Origin: Helicobacteraceae bacterium
Lineage (GTDB): Bacteria > Campylobacterota > Campylobacteria > Campylobacterales > SZUA-545
Assembly (NCBI GenBank): GCA_031282285.1
Contig: JAITEA010000111.1
Coordinates: 1 to 13,732 of the forward strand
Direction of reading: 5' to 3'
Length of the DNA stretch: 13,732 nucleotides
Below are positions 12,081 through 13,732 of the stretch, piece after piece; the stretch's first letter is position 1; every line of letters begins with the position of its first letter. Made by a program: the position numbers and the translations under genes. The notes beneath the pieces were generated by a model, which was not told the origin of the DNA, ran no database searches, and saw only the letters and a program-made list of their open reading frames with translations.

Positions 12081-13732
12081 ATGTGCGGGATAGTCGGATA
12101 TATAGGCGCGAGCAACGTCAAGCAAACGCTGCTCGACGGGCTGAAAGAGCTTGAGTATCGCGGTTACGACAGCGCGGGGCTTGCCGTTATGCAAGGCGGC
12201 AGGATCGACGCGTTCAAGGCGGTGGGCAAACTAAACAACCTTGTCAATAAAACCGCGCAGTTTGAGCCGAAGGGTTTTGCCGTCGGCATCGCGCACACCC
12301 GCTGGGCTACGCACGGCAAACCAACCGAGATCAACGCGCATCCGCACGGCGGCAAGCGATCGTTTGTGGTGCATAACGGCATTATAGAAAACTATCTGCC
12401 GATCAAAGAGAGCCTGATCAAAGAGGGCGTTAAGTTTATCAGCCAGACCGACACGGAGGCGATCGTCCATCTGTACGAATCGTTTCTTGCGCGCGTAAAA
12501 GACCCGTTCGAGGCGTTTGAAAAAACGATCGAAAATATAGAGGGCGCCTACGCGATCTTGCTGATCGACGAAGGGGCGCGAGATACGATCTTTTTCGCCA
12601 AAAAAGGTTCGCCGCTTCAGATCGGCGAAGGGGTTAGCGGACGCTATCTCGCCTCCTCCGACGCGCCGTTAATCGGAATATGCGAAAACGCGATCTATCT
12701 CGACGACGGTTCGTGGGGGTATATCAACGATCGGGAGATTAAGATTTTCGTGGGCAAAAACAAGATCGCGCCGCAGAAAAAACCGCTTCCTACAACGCGC
12801 GGCGCGGCGCAAAAAGAGGGCTTCAGATTCTTTATGGAAAAGGAGATTTACGAGCAGAGCAAAGCCGTAAGCGAAACGCTGACTTCGCGCCTGAGCGCCA
12901 ACTCTACGCGGCTTGACGAACTTGACGCCGACTTCTTAAAAGGCGTGGAGTCGCTGCGGCTGTGCGCCTGCGGTACCAGCTATCACGCCGCGCTCGCCTC
13001 GTCGTATCTATTTGAGCGGCTCGCCAAGATCGAAGCTAGATGCGAAATTGCCAGCGAGTTTCGCTACCGCGATCCCGTGCTGCGCAAACGCGAACTGTTT
13101 ATCGTTATCTCTCAAAGCGGCGAGACGGCGGACACGCTGGAAGCGCTCAAAATGGCGAAAAGAGCGGGGCTGAAAACGCTTGCGATCTGCAATGTCGATA
13201 ACAGCTCGATAGCGCGCGAAGCGGACGCTACGATCTTAACGCGCGCTGGGATAGAAAAGGGCGTCGCCTCCACGAAGGCGTTCGCTACGCAAACGACGAT
13301 ATTGTGGCTGCTGGCGCTATTTATCGCGCAAAACTCCGCCGCTATAAGCGACGAGGCGCTTTCAAGCGAGATCAACGCTATGCGCCGCGTTCCCTCCGCG
13401 CTTGCGATCAAACCCGAAAGGCACGAGCAGATTCGCAGGCTTAGCAAGCGCTATCTCCACGGGCACGGCTTTTTCTTTATCGGGCGCGATATTTTTTATC
13501 CGCTCGCGCTCGAGGGCGCGCTGAAACTCAAAGAGATCAGCTATCTTCACGCGGAGGGCTACCCAGCCGGCGAGATGAAGCACGGTCCGATCGCGCTTGC
13601 CGATTCCGAACTTTTCACCATCGCGCTTACGCCCAAAACCGCGCTGAAAGAGAAGATGCGATCCAATGTCGAGGAGCTGATCGCGCGCGATTCCACGCTG
13701 CTGGCTATCGGCGCGGATAATATCGTCTGCGC
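12081..13732 (+). CDS. glmS: Glutamine--fructose-6-phosphate aminotransferase, 3' end missing
   Basis: GlmS makes glucosamine-6-phosphate from fructose-6-phosphate and glutamine, the first step towards UDP-GlcNAc for peptidoglycan and lipopolysaccharide. It begins MCGIVGYIG, with Cys2 as the glutaminase nucleophile after Met removal. HTRWATHGKP and HNGIIENY of the glutaminase domain are present. The first sugar isomerase domain has CGTSYH at 297-302 and SQSGETADT; GVASTKAF follows, and the second domain has EGALKLKEISYLHAEGYPAG and HGPIAL. The window ends after 550 codons, about 50 short of the usual ~600, so the C-terminal tail with the last active-site residues is outside. The ATG has AAGGA eight bases upstream. 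Nothing suggests a pseudogene. Confidence 0.96.
   Translation, partial: MCGIVGYIGASNVKQTLLDGLKELEYRGYDSAGLAVMQGGRIDAFKAVGKLNNLVNKTAQFEPKGFAVGIAHTRWATHGKPTEINAHPHGGKRSFVVHNGIIENYLPIKESLIKEGVKFISQTDTEAIVHLYESFLARVKDPFEAFEKTIENIEGAYAILLIDEGARDTIFFAKKGSPLQIGEGVSGRYLASSDAPLIGICENAIYLDDGSWGYINDREIKIFVGKNKIAPQKKPLPTTRGAAQKEGFRFFMEKEIYEQSKAVSETLTSRLSANSTRLDELDADFLKGVESLRLCACGTSYHAALASSYLFERLAKIEARCEIASEFRYRDPVLRKRELFIVISQSGETADTLEALKMAKRAGLKTLAICNVDNSSIAREADATILTRAGIEKGVASTKAFATQTTILWLLALFIAQNSAAISDEALSSEINAMRRVPSALAIKPERHEQIRRLSKRYLHGHGFFFIGRDIFYPLALEGALKLKEISYLHAEGYPAGEMKHGPIALADSELFTIALTPKTALKEKMRSNVEELIARDSTLLAIGADNIVC

Noticed and set aside
1..13732. CRISPR arrays, tRNA or rRNA genes, insertion sequences, phage or defence genes
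   Set aside because: No regularly spaced repeats, cloverleaf sequences, transposases, terminal inverted repeats or known defence domains were found on either strand.

Overview
The window is chromosomal DNA of a Campylobacterota (epsilonproteobacterial) species, probably an unusually GC-rich one. Three things point there: a short CmoB beside a Cj0977-like hotdog protein and a small lipoprotein; hemL followed by an AtpZ-like gene and a conserved membrane gene; and promoters with good TATAAT boxes but weak -35 elements. The first two resemble gene arrangements I remember from Campylobacter and relatives; I could not run a search. The octamer GCGATCGC is strikingly frequent.

Left edge to about 1100: the 5' end of a DinB-like gene (minus strand) runs off the window. 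Next is a secreted TPR protein (minus), then a short intergenic region with its promoter and a decayed in-frame copy of the 3' end of the neighbouring hotdog gene.

8503 down to 1104 (minus strand): seven genes with gaps of at most 11 bp and four overlaps, almost certainly one operon. Order of transcription: PhnD-like periplasmic binding protein; membrane HAMP-PAS-GGDEF-EAL protein; soluble PAS-PAS-GGDEF-EAL protein; DUF2062 membrane protein; tiny Cys-rich lipoprotein; cmoB; hotdog protein. The first three look like a ligand-to-cyclic-di-GMP signalling module. The last three form the cmoB neighbourhood known from Campylobacter.

8590 to 12024 (plus strand): a divergent promoter region of about 86 bp, then hemL, an AtpZ-like gene, a conserved four-helix membrane gene and a PIN-PhoH ATPase. 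Each joins the next by a 3-4 bp stop/start overlap, and the three downstream genes start with GTG, TTG and TTG, so translational coupling is likely. glmS follows behind its own probable promoter and is cut by the right edge after 550 codons.

No tRNA, rRNA, CRISPR, insertion sequence or phage gene was seen. Most of the window is housekeeping. The most distinctive parts are the binding-protein/cyclic-di-GMP module fused to the cmoB operon, the in-frame tail duplication of the hotdog gene, and the octamer enrichment.
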